A stretch of DNA of 64,000 nucleotides, taken from Natroniella sp046097105. GTDB taxonomy: Bacteria; Bacillota; Halanaerobiia; Halobacteroidales; Halobacteroidaceae. The notes beneath the pieces were generated by a model. It did not search any database and had not been told where the DNA came from. It saw nothing but the letters and a program-made list of their open reading frames with translations. Every line of letters begins with the position of its first letter. Position 1 is the first letter of the stretch. This document shows positions 16,791 to 26,310 of the stretch, in pieces. The translations under genes and the position numbers were made by a program. Location of the stretch: the NCBI RefSeq assembly GCF_046097105.1, contig NZ_CP175562.1:992001-1056000 (forward strand). Direction: 5' to 3'.

Positions 16791-17168
16791 CTACGCTTTC
16801 CATAATCCATGTAAATTACAATACTCACGTACTTCAACTATTTCATCCTTATCAACATTAAATTGAACTACTGGCTTTTGATCTACATCAAGTTCAGCAC
16901 GCAGAACCTGATCAGCGGTTAAAACTTCAATGAATTTAATATAGTGCTCTTCTTCCATCGGATGATGAGTACTACCAACAACTACTTCAACTCCATCATC
17001 AACCTCTTCAACTATCGGAACATGTTTTTGCTGATTAGGATCACCAGTTTGAGCCTCTAATTGCTCCATCTTTTCACCACAACAGACCAAAGCTGGTGCA
17101 CCTTGATGAACAATTTCAATTACATTGTCACACTTAGTACACCTATATAATTCTCTTAATTTAGTCAT
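16791..17168 (-). CDS. dfx: Desulfoferrodoxin / superoxide reductase
   Basis: 125 residues. The N-terminal rubredoxin-like centre I has ligands in YRCTKCD and VCCGEKM. Centre II uses the His residues of KHVPIVE and GSTHHPMEEEHYI plus the C-terminal REYCNLHGLW (Cys and His). The glutamate before the Lys-His-Val-Pro lysine is replaced by QQKHVP, still leaving the catalytic Lys. It reduces superoxide to hydrogen peroxide, which the adjacent rubrerythrin can remove. Confidence 0.95.
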   Translation of the reverse strand: MTKLRELYRCTKCDNVIEIVHQGAPALVCCGEKMEQLEAQTGDPNQQKHVPIVEEVDDGVEVVVGSTHHPMEEEHYIKFIEVLTADQVLRAELDVDQKPVVQFNVDKDEIVEVREYCNLHGLWKA

Positions 17169-17239
17169 TATTCCCCTCCTAAATTTAATTTTTAATCGTC
17201 TAGTTAAAAATTACTGTAGAATAAATAACTCTTATTTGT

Positions 17240-17255
17240 AGTAATAATTATTACT
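17240..17255. promoter_or_regulatory. Palindromic operator candidate upstream of dfx
   Basis: AGTAATAATTATTACT, a perfect 16-base palindrome 72 bases upstream of the dfx start. Its ATAAT-ATTAT core resembles Fur/PerR-family boxes, so peroxide or iron control of dfx-rbr is plausible. The rest of the gap 17169-17620 is very AT-rich, and nothing else was recognised in it. Confidence 0.4.
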
Positions 17256-17620
17256 CTTAAAATAGTATTTCTAGACTAAAACTATTTTTCCTGCTTATTT
17301 TTCTAATTTTTTTCTTTAATTTTAGATCACTTCTCATAAATTATATAACTAATTATAGAAGAATTTAGTTTGAAATGTTTATTAATTTATTAAAGGAAAA
17401 TTAATGTTAATATAGAATTAGGTAGTGTGGCTTTAAAATCAAAATTTTTAATCTTTAATCATTTACAAATGCTGGACCAATTTTACAATTAAATATAAGT
17501 AAGTTAATTAACCTTATCTCTTAGAAGTTTGAATTTTAATTATATACATTATAAAGCAATGTGCAGATAGAAGTTAACATATCTAATTTAAGTAAGAACA
17601 CTATTAAGGAGGAAACTTAA

Positions 17621-19420
17621 TTGCTAATTATAATATTAATAATAATTACTGTAATTTTAATCATTTCACACTCAAGACATAATAGAATTAAACAGAAACT
17701 AACTCTTAAACAAAATTTCCAACAAGAAATCATTAATACTACTAACTCACTAATAATTACTTTAGACAAGAATTATAATATCACTTCATTTAATGAAAAT
17801 TCAGAAATATTGACAGGCTACCAATCCAAAGAAATCATTGGTGAACATTTCTTTAAACTCATTAAAAATAATACAGATAGAAAAGAGTTACAAAATATCT
17901 TTTTTGATATATTAAATAAAAACAAGCGAAAAAAATCTCCTTTCATAACCACTATTAATTGTAACAAAAATGAAGATTGTAATAAACAAGAATACTTTAT
18001 CTCTTGGACTTTTTCTAATCTTAAGAACCCTGCTCAAAAAGAGCACTCTATTTTAGCTGTAGGAATAGATATAACAAAATTAGAGGAAACTAAAAAATCT
18101 TTAACATATCAAGAACAACATGATTCCGTAACAGGTCTACCCAATCGTAAATATTTCAATCAACAATTCAAAAAAGAAGTTGAATATGCATCAAATAACA
18201 ATAAAAGCTTTGCAGTAATATTTCTTGATATTGATCGTTTTAAACTAATTAATAGTATCCACGGTCATAAAATTGGGGATTTAATCTTAAAAAGCGTAGG
18301 AGAGCAATTGCAAGAAATCCTAAAAGAAAGGGATACAATTGCTCGAATGGGAGGAGATGAATTTATAGGGCTATTAACTGAAATTAAAAGACCAAAAAAA
18401 GAAATTAAAACAATTGCTAAAGAAATTTTAAGTCTCTTTGAAGAAGACTTTACAGTTAATGGGAAGGAGTTTAATTTAACAGCTAGCATAGGTATTGCCC
18501 TTTATCCTTCCGATGGTAAAACAGCAGAAGATTTATTGAAAAATGCTGATATAGCAGTCTATCGCGCTAAAGAGATTAGAGGTAACCGCTTTGAATTATA
18601 TGATATTGATATGAATCATAAGGTTAATGAAAAGTTATTTATAGAAAGAGACTTGAGAAAAGCAATTCAAAGTGATCAATTAGAAGTCTATTATCAACCA
18701 ATTGTAGATTTTAAAACCGGAAAAATTACTAAAGCAGAAGCACTAGTCCGCTGGAATCATCCACAGCGTGGTCTAATTTCACCAGGTAAATTTATTCCTT
18801 TAGCTGAAGAGACAGGACTAATCGTTCCCTTAGGTAACTATGTTTTGAAGAATGCTTGTCAGCAAATTAATCACTGGATTGAAACAGGACATAACCCAAT
18901 TAAAATTTCTGTTAATCTTTCAGCTCAACAGTTACATAAGCCTGACTTAGAGAAGACAGTAAAAGATATACTTGCCTCTACAAACCTAAAACCTAATTTG
19001 TTAGGAATTGAAATTACAGAAAGTATAGCCATGCAAAATATTCCTTTGACCAGCTCTATCTTAGAAAGGTTTAAGGAAATGGGAATTTCAGTCTTGTTAG
19101 ATGATTTTGGTACTGGTTATTCTTCTTTAAGTTATTTAACCAAATTCCCAATAGATATCTTGAAAATAGATCGCTCCTTTATTAAGGACATCTCTAGTAA
19201 AAAAGGAAAGAGTGCTATTGTATCTGCTATTATAGCTATGGCTAAAAAGTTAAATATTAAAACTGTCGCTGAAGGTATTGAGACAGAACAACAGTTTGAT
19301 TTAGCTAAAGATTATAATTGTGATGAAGCACAAGGATATCTATTTAGCAAACCTGTATCTGCTAGTGAATTTGAAGAGTTATTGAAAAAAAGCAGAGGCT
19401 TTAATTTAGATTCAGCTTAA
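17621..19420 (+). CDS. PAS-GGDEF-EAL c-di-GMP signalling protein
   Basis: 599 residues. The start is TTG at 17621, nine bases after AAGGAGG. An N-terminal membrane helix (about 1-17) is followed by a PAS domain (about 38-155), a GGDEF domain (about 165-325) with intact GGDEF in ARMGGDEFIGLL, and an EAL domain (about 340-590) with KAEALVRWNHP, EITES, DDFGTGYSS, KIDRSFI and VAEGIET. Both catalytic motifs look complete, so it could make and degrade cyclic di-GMP; which dominates is unknown. It converges on the pilus locus, whose operon carries a c-di-GMP riboswitch. Confidence 0.92.
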   Translation: MLIIILIIITVILIISHSRHNRIKQKLTLKQNFQQEIINTTNSLIITLDKNYNITSFNENSEILTGYQSKEIIGEHFFKLIKNNTDRKELQNIFFDILNKNKRKKSPFITTINCNKNEDCNKQEYFISWTFSNLKNPAQKEHSILAVGIDITKLEETKKSLTYQEQHDSVTGLPNRKYFNQQFKKEVEYASNNNKSFAVIFLDIDRFKLINSIHGHKIGDLILKSVGEQLQEILKERDTIARMGGDEFIGLLTEIKRPKKEIKTIAKEILSLFEEDFTVNGKEFNLTASIGIALYPSDGKTAEDLLKNADIAVYRAKEIRGNRFELYDIDMNHKVNEKLFIERDLRKAIQSDQLEVYYQPIVDFKTGKITKAEALVRWNHPQRGLISPGKFIPLAEETGLIVPLGNYVLKNACQQINHWIETGHNPIKISVNLSAQQLHKPDLEKTVKDILASTNLKPNLLGIEITESIAMQNIPLTSSILERFKEMGISVLLDDFGTGYSSLSYLTKFPIDILKIDRSFIKDISSKKGKSAIVSAIIAMAKKLNIKTVAEGIETEQQFDLAKDYNCDEAQGYLFSKPVSASEFEELLKKSRGFNLDSA

Positions 19421-19487
19421 GCTGATCACAAAGTTAACCTAGCTTTATTTAATGCTTATTTCTTTAAAATAAAATACTCTTTCTCCT

Positions 19488-20738
19488 TTACCATTCCTCT
19501 GAACTTTGCTTACGTATAAACTCTTCGACAGCATCTGAATTGACTCCCCTTTGAGAATCACCAGTCATAATCTGAGGGGTAATAAAAATCACTAGTTCCG
19601 TCTTCTGTAAAGCAGCTGTCTCTTTGTTAAATAAATAACCTATTAAAGGTACATCTCCAAGGATTGGAACTTTAGAGTTGTTTTTTATCTCTTCCTCCTT
19701 AATTAAACCACCAATTGCAATCGTCTCATTACTTGCAACTCTAATTTGAGTTTCAACCTCCCTAGTGCTAATCACTGGATAATCATTATTTTGGCCCGTT
19801 CCTGTAACGGCACTTACCTCAGGTTTTAACTTGATCAATACCTGATCCTGATCAGTTATTCGTGGAGTCATTTGCAAACTAATCCCAACATCTACAAACT
19901 CTACATCAACCTCTCCCTCACCTACATCCCTTGTAATTGGTTCTCGATCACCAATCCTAATCGTTGCTTTTTCTCCATCAAGAGTAGCAAGTTGAGGACT
20001 TGCTAAAATAGATGCTTCCGCTTGTAATTCTAATAAGTTCAAAACTGCATTATAATTAAAAAGAGTATTTCCTATTTTAAAGCCTGTTCCATCACCTCCA
20101 GAACGATTAAACTTAAGATCACTAAATTGCCAATCAATTCCCAAACTATCCTTTTTATTATAAGAAATTTCTACTAACTTAACCTCTAAAGCTACTTGTT
20201 CTTTAGCTAAGTCTAGTTTTGTGATCAAGCTCTCTACTTTTTCTAAATTGCTTTCGTAAGTAGTTATAACCAAGCTATTAGTCCGTTGATCAATTACAAC
20301 CTTACTATCATCAATTATGGAATTTAAACTCTCTTTTAATTGCTCGGGTTCTGAATTTTTCAATTGAAATACTTCAGTAACTTGTTGATCAAATCTTGCT
20401 TGTAAATTTCCAGCAGGAAAGATAACCACTGTTCCATCAACAATTCTATACTCTAAATCATGAGTAGTAGTTATTAGTTCTATAATTTCTAGTAAAGAAA
20501 GTTCTTGTAAGGTTACAGTTGCTCTTCCTTGAACAGAACTATCAACTATCAAATTAACACCAGATAATTCAGTTAGAATTCTAAAAATATCCTGTAATTC
20601 TGCTTCTTTAAAATCTAGGCTAATACCATCTATCTCCTCCATAATAACTTCATCTGCTTTAACTAAAGGAGAAAGATTTATGTTCACAAAACAAATTAGC
20701 AAGATCACTATACATATCAACCTTGTTTTAATTCTAAT
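19488..20738 (-). CDS. Second secretin-family protein of the pilus locus
   Basis: About 416 residues. Signal peptide, then an STN/N0 domain (ISLDFKEAELQDIFRIL), an N1 domain (LKNSEPEQLKESLNSIIDD...VDQRTNSLVIT) and a secretin S domain (LEVKLVEISYNKKDSLGIDW ... PRITDQDQVLIKLKPEVS ... VPILGDVPLIGYLF). Short for PilQ, and it lacks AMIN domains. The nearest in-frame GTG (20747) overlaps the AGGAGG ribosome binding site, whereas ATT at 20738 stands eight bases after it, so ATT is the likely start. A terminator separates it from the first secretin gene. It would form or join an outer-membrane pore. Confidence 0.85.
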   Translation of the reverse strand: MRIKTRLICIVILLICFVNINLSPLVKADEVIMEEIDGISLDFKEAELQDIFRILTELSGVNLIVDSSVQGRATVTLQELSLLEIIELITTTHDLEYRIVDGTVVIFPAGNLQARFDQQVTEVFQLKNSEPEQLKESLNSIIDDSKVVIDQRTNSLVITTYESNLEKVESLITKLDLAKEQVALEVKLVEISYNKKDSLGIDWQFSDLKFNRSGGDGTGFKIGNTLFNYNAVLNLLELQAEASILASPQLATLDGEKATIRIGDREPITRDVGEGEVDVEFVDVGISLQMTPRITDQDQVLIKLKPEVSAVTGTGQNNDYPVISTREVETQIRVASNETIAIGGLIKEEEIKNNSKVPILGDVPLIGYLFNKETAALQKTELVIFITPQIMTGDSQRGVNSDAVEEFIRKQSSEEW

Positions 20739-20847
20739 TAAGATCACCTCCTATAATGTTTTACCCCTTTAATTTTAAATTATGATTTTATTGGAAATAA
20801 TATTATTATTTTACAAATTTAATTGATAGACGGCCCTAATAAAAAAA

Positions 20848-20871
20848 CCGGATTACTTTAAAGTAATCCGG
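20848..20871 (-). terminator. Rho-independent terminator of the main pilus operon
   Basis: A perfect hairpin with arm CCGGATTACTTT, followed on the minus strand by seven T residues. It ends the transcript from pilB through the first secretin, so the second secretin needs its own promoter or readthrough. Confidence 0.9.
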
Positions 20872-20946
20872 GCCAACACAAAAACTAAAAAAATATTATG
20901 TTTTAAAACTTAGTTTCCTACTAGTATCTCTTCTATATTCACTATC

Positions 20947-22533
20947 TTACTTCTCTTCAGTCTCTAAATAAAGTTGTTTCCATTCTAAATATTCCTTTTC
21001 TGGAAATAACTCTAAAACAAAAGGGAAGTCATCCTCCTTTAAGCGATTAGCTAGACTTTGAGCCTCAATCCACTCCGTAAAGGAACCTACATGGACTAGC
21101 TTAAGCCCCTTGTAAGGAATAATATAGGCTGAATAATCCATCTCCTCCAACTCATTAATAATATTATAAGCATTCACTTTTTCTTCAAATGCACCAACTT
21201 GGACTGCATAGATAGAACTAGTTACCTCCTGTTCAAAAGCTTCATCCTCTTTTATCTCAATCCACTTTTCACCTTCTTTTTCTTCTTTTAACTCCTCTAG
21301 TTCTTCTTCCTTTGCTAGTGATTTCTCTTCCTGTTTAACCATATCTTCTATAATAGTAGGAGTCATAAAAATAACCAGTTCTGTCTTATCATATTCAGTT
21401 GTAGTCCAACTGAATAGTCTTCCCAGAAGTGGAAGATCACCTAACAACGGTAATTTCCGCTTTCTCTCAAATTCTTCATCCTTGATCAAACCACCAATCA
21501 CAATCGTCTCTCCATCAGCTACTCGAATATTCGTCTCTACTCTACGATTACTGAAGACTGGATATTGATTTCCTGTCACTCGGTCATCTCTATACTCTAT
21601 AATTGCCGTTATCTCTGGCACTACCTCCACAAATATCTGCTCATTCTCTGTAATCCGTGGAGTGATCTCCAGATCAATTCCTACTTCTCGATAGTCAACC
21701 GATACTTGCTCATTACCATCTTGATCTACACTATAAGTGAAAATAGGCTCCTCATCTCCGATCATAATAGTAGCGGCTTCACCATCAATAGTAGAAATTT
21801 GTGGCCGGGCCAAAATACTACTCTCACCTTTACTTTCTATAAATTTTAAAATATCTGTATAACCTTTATAATTTAAAGTGCTCAGATTATCTAAACTCAA
21901 ATCATCTCCACTCAAACCTATCTCTTCCATCTTATCATGGGAAAACTCCTCTATTCTAACTTCTAGAGCAATCTGCTTTTTAGCTATATCAAGTTCACCA
22001 ATCAAGCTTTCTACTGTCTTAAGTTCCTCTTGAGAAGCAGTAACTATCAGGCTTTTTGTCCGATCATCAACTCTGATATTACCATCATCTATAATCAAAT
22101 TTAAAGTCTCTTTTATCTCATCAGGCTCAGAATTATTAAGCTCAAAAACTAGAGTCTCCTTTTCAGTATAGAACTCTTTTAAACGTTCAGGTGTTGAGAT
22201 TACTACTGAATTATGAAGCATCTTATAATCTAAACCATTGGTTTTAGTCAAAAGATCTAACGCTTCAAAAAATTCAAGCTGCTTCAAATTAAGCGTAACT
22301 TGCCCTTCTAGCGAAGCATCAGCAACTATATTTATATCAGCTATCTCAGCTAAAGCACTAAAAGCATCTCTTAGCTCAACCCCTCTCAGATTCAGATCTA
22401 TCTTTGTATCATTAACTTTAGACTCCAATATAGATTCATTCTCAGTAAACGATTCCACTACATTTGTAGTTAAAAATAAAGTGCTAAATCCCACTAACAG
22501 AATAATAGTTAAAATCTTATGCTTAAATTTAAT
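20947..22533 (-). CDS. pilQ: PilQ-like secretin fused to a C-terminal SPOR domain
   Basis: About 528 residues. Signal peptide, STN/N0 domain (INLRGVELRDAFSALAEIAD-like), N1 domain (LNNSEPDEIKETLNLIIDD), secretin S domain ending LGDLPLLGRLF...TELVIFMTP, an acidic linker, then a ~75-residue SPOR domain (YAVQVGAFEEKVNAYNIINE ... LVHVGSFTEW). SPOR domains bind peptidoglycan lacking stem peptides, so this secretin may be anchored to the wall through its tail instead of N-terminal AMIN domains. Possible starts are GTG (22542), which overlaps AGGAGG, or ATT (22533), eight bases after it and overlapping the stop of the preceding gene; ATT is favoured. Confidence 0.85.
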   Translation of the reverse strand: MKFKHKILTIILLVGFSTLFLTTNVVESFTENESILESKVNDTKIDLNLRGVELRDAFSALAEIADINIVADASLEGQVTLNLKQLEFFEALDLLTKTNGLDYKMLHNSVVISTPERLKEFYTEKETLVFELNNSEPDEIKETLNLIIDDGNIRVDDRTKSLIVTASQEELKTVESLIGELDIAKKQIALEVRIEEFSHDKMEEIGLSGDDLSLDNLSTLNYKGYTDILKFIESKGESSILARPQISTIDGEAATIMIGDEEPIFTYSVDQDGNEQVSVDYREVGIDLEITPRITENEQIFVEVVPEITAIIEYRDDRVTGNQYPVFSNRRVETNIRVADGETIVIGGLIKDEEFERKRKLPLLGDLPLLGRLFSWTTTEYDKTELVIFMTPTIIEDMVKQEEKSLAKEEELEELKEEKEGEKWIEIKEDEAFEQEVTSSIYAVQVGAFEEKVNAYNIINELEEMDYSAYIIPYKGLKLVHVGSFTEWIEAQSLANRLKEDDFPFVLELFPEKEYLEWKQLYLETEEK

Positions 22534-23092
22534 CTTCTTCACCTCCTAGTCTATAAGTAACCTGCTGGCCATCTTGAAGGATAATAACCTCTTTAGCTGT
22601 TATTGATTTAACCTTTAACCATTCAACTTCAAAACCTTGATCGACTATATAACTACTACCACTAACCTCCAAAATAGCTTTTCTATCAGTCTCCGCTCCT
22701 AAAATTCCTATCACTTCAACCCTTCTATCAAGCTCTATATTCTCTTTCCCATCAGATTCTCTATCTTCAATCTCTTTTACTTTCTTAACTTCTTCTATCT
22801 TAAAGGGATTTCTATTATTTAGCTCATAGTCTATGGAGGCTAAATTATTCTTTCTAGTACTTAACTCTTTTAAGTCAGTAGGTAATTGAACCTCAACCTC
22901 AGCTCTACGTTGTCTATCAATCATAGTTTTTAACTCATCTTCAAATTCAACTAAACCTTGATTGAAAAGAAGACCATTCAAAAAAACATAAGATAAGATA
23001 ACACCACTACCAAAGAAAAAGAGGGCAAGTAAAAAAATTAAAAAGACTTTTAAATTGACTGAACTAAAGATATCTTTAAATTTAGTAACCAA
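22529..23092 (-). CDS. pilP: PilP/GspC-like pilus assembly protein
   Basis: About 187 residues if started at TTG 23092, which follows AGGAGGGGGATTGA and overlaps the pilO stop. An ATG 27 bases upstream is in frame but has no ribosome binding site. One N-terminal membrane helix (about 14-38) is followed by a charged linker and a beta-rich C-terminal domain (VEVIGILGAETDRKAILEVS...YIVDQGFEVEWLKVKSI) like the HR domain of PilP/GspC, which contacts the secretin N0 domain. It is placed exactly between pilO and the secretin, as in other pilMNOPQ clusters. Confidence 0.75.
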   Translation of the reverse strand: MVTKFKDIFSSVNLKVFLIFLLALFFFGSGVILSYVFLNGLLFNQGLVEFEDELKTMIDRQRRAEVEVQLPTDLKELSTRKNNLASIDYELNNRNPFKIEEVKKVKEIEDRESDGKENIELDRRVEVIGILGAETDRKAILEVSGSSYIVDQGFEVEWLKVKSITAKEVIILQDGQQVTYRLGGEED

Positions 23093-23093
23093 C

Positions 23094-23648
23094 TCAATCC
23101 CCCTCCTCTTTGAAGGCATAACCTATTACCTCTATTTCAAAGATGATCTCTCTACTTAAAGTTGATGCTAAAGAAATTTCTAAATTATTGGCCCGCACTA
23201 AATAATCAAATTCAGATAACTCCTTGATAAAGTCCAACAAACCACTATAATCTCCAACCAAGGCTAAGTTGACCGGATACTGGATATATTCATTTTCTTT
23301 ACGAGTATTAGCCGGACTGATACTCACTAATTCCATTCCTGCTACTAAGGCTGCTTCATCAAGGTCTACGATCAATCTATTCCTTTGCCCAACCTCTAAA
23401 AATTCAACTCCTCCTTCTTTCAACTCCTCTAACTTCTTTATTTCCTCTCTTAAAAGCCTAATTTTGCGCAATTGAAAACTACTCAATTCCAACTTATGTA
23501 ACTTCTCTTCCAGCTCAACTTCCAGTCTAGCCCTTTCTTCCCACTGCGGAGCATAAAAAAAATGATAAGTTCCTGCTACAATAGATACAACCATAAGGAT
23601 AATTAATAATTTCTTCTCTCTAGAAGTCAATCCTCTAAGTTCCATCAT
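23094..23648 (-). CDS. pilO: PilO inner-membrane alignment-complex protein
   Basis: 184 residues with a short cytoplasmic start, one membrane helix (about 13-30), a coiled coil (about 35-75) and a C-terminal ferredoxin-like domain with YPVNLALVGDYSGLLDFIKE, a typical PilO segment. It partners PilN in the periplasmic alignment complex linking PilM to the secretin. Overlaps pilN by four bases, indicating translational coupling. Confidence 0.88.
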   Translation of the reverse strand: MMELRGLTSREKKLLIILMVVSIVAGTYHFFYAPQWEERARLEVELEEKLHKLELSSFQLRKIRLLREEIKKLEELKEGGVEFLEVGQRNRLIVDLDEAALVAGMELVSISPANTRKENEYIQYPVNLALVGDYSGLLDFIKELSEFDYLVRANNLEISLASTLSREIIFEIEVIGYAFKEEGD

Positions 23649-24205
23649 CGATCACCCTGACTTCTAGCTATAGTACCACTCAATTTAAAGAATATAGCTT
23701 TCTCTTCTGCATAATCTAAATAACTAATATCCCTTTGTTCAACATAATCAACCTCTAAATCACTAAAATAAGGTGAAGTCTCTAACCTTTCAACCAAATT
23801 TCTTACCTCAGCTCTTAAAACATAGCCATCAAGGTTAAAATCTGTAGCTGAATAAATATTAAACTCCTCAATCCAAGCTCCTTTAGGCATCAATAATTCC
23901 AACTCTCCCATCATAGATAACCAGTCCACCTGTTTACCTATGATCTCAGCTCTATTTTTAAGCCTACTTACTAACTCCTCTTTTTTATTTTCCACGGCTG
24001 ATAAATCTTCTAATTCCGCTTGAACCTGACTTAGCTTATTTTCTGTTATTTTCAGCTTCATTCTCTCTTCTCTATTATGTAAAACTAATCGTACAGAGCT
24101 AACAACAACTACTAAGAGAATAACTACTACTAAACTGCTAGTTATAATCTTCATCCAGTCGGTCTTCTGCTCCTCTAAATACTTAGATGGTAATAGATTA
24201 ATCAT
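23645..24205 (-). CDS. pilN: PilN inner-membrane pilus assembly protein
   Basis: 186 residues. The N-terminal MINLLPSKY is the PilN signature that inserts into the PilM groove. A membrane helix (about 20-40), a coiled coil and a ferredoxin-like domain follow. Overlaps pilM by eight bases and pilO by four. Confidence 0.9.
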   Translation of the reverse strand: MINLLPSKYLEEQKTDWMKIITSSLVVVILLVVVVSSVRLVLHNREERMKLKITENKLSQVQAELEDLSAVENKKEELVSRLKNRAEIIGKQVDWLSMMGELELLMPKGAWIEEFNIYSATDFNLDGYVLRAEVRNLVERLETSPYFSDLEVDYVEQRDISYLDYAEEKAIFFKLSGTIARSQGDR

Positions 24206-25280
24206 TACCTGTTACACCCCTTAAAGCCAACCCTACACTTACTCCTAGCAACTGCTGTGCAGCTAGCTCCATATTATTCTCTGTTTCAACCCTTAAGGAA
24301 TCTAATAACTCTAATTTTGTGACCTCTATTCCAAACTCCTCACTTAAATGCTGATCAAAACCTATCAATCTACTTCCGCCTCCAGTTAAAATCACCTGTT
24401 CTATATTATAACCTTTAAATTTAACTTGAAAGTAATCTAGAGACCTGTATATAGTAGTAGTTAGATTTCTAATAATCAATCCTAACTCCCCTTCAAAGAG
24501 ATTATTATTACACTTATACTCTTCCGCTTCTGCCAGCTCCAACTCATGATTGTCAGCCACCTCTTCAGTAATATTGTCTCCACCTACACTGATAGTTCGA
24601 GTAAATAGAAGTTGGCCCTGACTACAAATTGAAACATCGGTAGTCGAAGCTCCCATATCTATAATGGCCAAGGTTTGGCCCGAGTAGAGATGTTCAATCG
24701 CTCTAATCAAAGCTAACGGTTCTATCTCGATAGCAAGAGCCTTTAAATCTAACCTCTCAAATAGTTCTAAATAATTATCTATAATATCTCGATCAACCGC
24801 TACCAACATTAACTCGTAACTACCATTTTCTTTGCGGTTAATAATTTCATAATCTAAGATTACATTCTCTAAAGACATCGGAAGCTGCTCTTGGGCCTCC
24901 CATTTAACAGCTTCTGGCAGCTCTTCTTTAGGCATAGCAGGGATTTCCACCATTCTGCTAATTAGCTCCTCCCCACTGATAGCAGCCACTACGTGAGTAG
25001 GTTCAAAACCATTAGTACTCAATAGTCCATCTATCTTAGCACTTAAAGCTTCCAAATCTAATAACTTTCCTTCTTCTACTGCATCAGGAGGGGTTGGTAC
25101 TACAGCCAAGTTCTTAAGTACAATCTCTTCTCCATCTAGGTCAGCACTTACAATTTTGATCATATTAGAGCCGATATCAAGACCGATCACCTCTTTATTA
25201 AGCAGACCTGAGATATTGTTTTGGAAAAGAACCTCTATTTTATTTTGAAATAAATTATTAACCTTATTGATTAATTTCAC
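24198..25280 (-). CDS. pilM: PilM actin-like pilus assembly ATPase-fold protein
   Basis: 360 residues of the FtsA/actin-like fold. Phosphate-binding segments VIGLDIGSNMIKIV and LAIIDMGASTTDVSI, and the adenosine motif ILTGGGSRLIGF, are all present. It lies at the cytoplasmic face and binds the PilN N-terminus. GTG start at 25280 with a G-rich ribosome binding site seven bases upstream. Confidence 0.92.
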   Translation of the reverse strand: MKLINKVNNLFQNKIEVLFQNNISGLLNKEVIGLDIGSNMIKIVSADLDGEEIVLKNLAVVPTPPDAVEEGKLLDLEALSAKIDGLLSTNGFEPTHVVAAISGEELISRMVEIPAMPKEELPEAVKWEAQEQLPMSLENVILDYEIINRKENGSYELMLVAVDRDIIDNYLELFERLDLKALAIEIEPLALIRAIEHLYSGQTLAIIDMGASTTDVSICSQGQLLFTRTISVGGDNITEEVADNHELELAEAEEYKCNNNLFEGELGLIIRNLTTTIYRSLDYFQVKFKGYNIEQVILTGGGSRLIGFDQHLSEEFGIEVTKLELLDSLRVETENNMELAAQQLLGVSVGLALRGVTGND

Positions 25281-25324
25281 CTCACCACCCCCTTCGTTAA
25301 TTCTTTGTACAATTTAATTATTGA

Positions 25325-26308
25325 CTATCTTTCTGACCACGGATCAATTATATATCTATCTTCTTCACTTTTGTCATAACCTGGATCACACTCAAGTTCA
25401 TTAGAAAAGCTACTGTCATCATAGTTTTTAATAATATAGTCTACTCCTTCTTCAAAAGTAGAACCGCCCCTTTCCTTTATCTCAACTTTATCTATATCAG
25501 CACTTACAACATAAATTATTACATTATTCATTACAGCCCCTTGTCCTAAGTCAATTTCAACCTCTCCTTTAGACTTAATAACTACATTTTCCATTGTAGT
25601 ATTATTACTAGGCTTTATTGTAACATCTCCTTCTGATTCAAAAACCACGCATTCCATATTTCCTCCACTTGCTAAGTCTGTCTCAATTCCTTCCTTAGAT
25701 TTAATAAGAACATTTTTAATTTCATTATCGCCTCCACCACCAGCAATTTTTATATCAACCTCGTTTTCAGTTGATTCTATAGTTGTATTTTTAATATCTC
25801 CTCCTCCACTCATATGCACATCAATATATTCTTCAGTAAAAATATGTGCATTTTCTAAATTACCATCCTCATCATAAGCATCCTCTACCTCTTCATAGGA
25901 AAAACCCTCAACAACAAACTTTGCCTCTACAGTTCTACTGCTATTAGTGTAAGTACCAGTACTTTCAAGCTTATAAATCCAATCATCTTCCCCATCTTTA
26001 TTTTTATACTTTTTTACTTTAATTTCATTTTCACTATCAACTATATTATTAAACCAATCATCATTATTAGGTACAACAAACTCATCACCGTTTCTATCCT
26101 TCCAAGCAGTTTCATCACCTAGTTTAGATCGACCATATTCCAAACCTGCTTCAGCTAAATAAAAAGCTTTAACAGAACCTTCATTGCTACTAGTTAATCT
26201 AATCTCACTATTAACTAAAACAGACATTCCCGTAACTAAAACAGTTAAGATAATCATCACCAGCAGGGCCAACACCAGCACCGATCCCTCTTCTTGATGG
26301 ATAAGCAC
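25325..26308 (-). CDS. PilX-like minor pilin-type protein with a repetitive C-terminal half
   Basis: 327 residues. The N-terminus EEGSVLVLALLVMIILTVLV...YLAEAGLEYGRSKL is the PilX/general secretion N-terminal domain, a prepilin-like helix. Residues ~160-280 contain irregular ~21-24 residue repeats such as MENVVIKSKGEVEIDLG and IKNVLIKSKEGIETDLA, with alternating hydrophobics that suggest a beta-solenoid. Very acidic. GTG start. Lies between pilW-like and pilM genes. It is a possible pilus-tip or adhesin-like subunit. Confidence 0.7.
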   Translation of the reverse strand: MLIHQEEGSVLVLALLVMIILTVLVTGMSVLVNSEIRLTSSNEGSVKAFYLAEAGLEYGRSKLGDETAWKDRNGDEFVVPNNDDWFNNIVDSENEIKVKKYKNKDGEDDWIYKLESTGTYTNSSRTVEAKFVVEGFSYEEVEDAYDEDGNLENAHIFTEEYIDVHMSGGGDIKNTTIESTENEVDIKIAGGGGDNEIKNVLIKSKEGIETDLASGGNMECVVFESEGDVTIKPSNNTTMENVVIKSKGEVEIDLGQGAVMNNVIIYVVSADIDKVEIKERGGSTFEEGVDYIIKNYDDSSFSNELECDPGYDKSEEDRYIIDPWSER

Positions 26309-26310
26309 CC

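Noticed and set aside
22534..22542. GTG start of the SPOR secretin
   Set aside because: The codon overlaps the AGGAGG ribosome binding site, leaving no spacing. ATT nine bases later fits.
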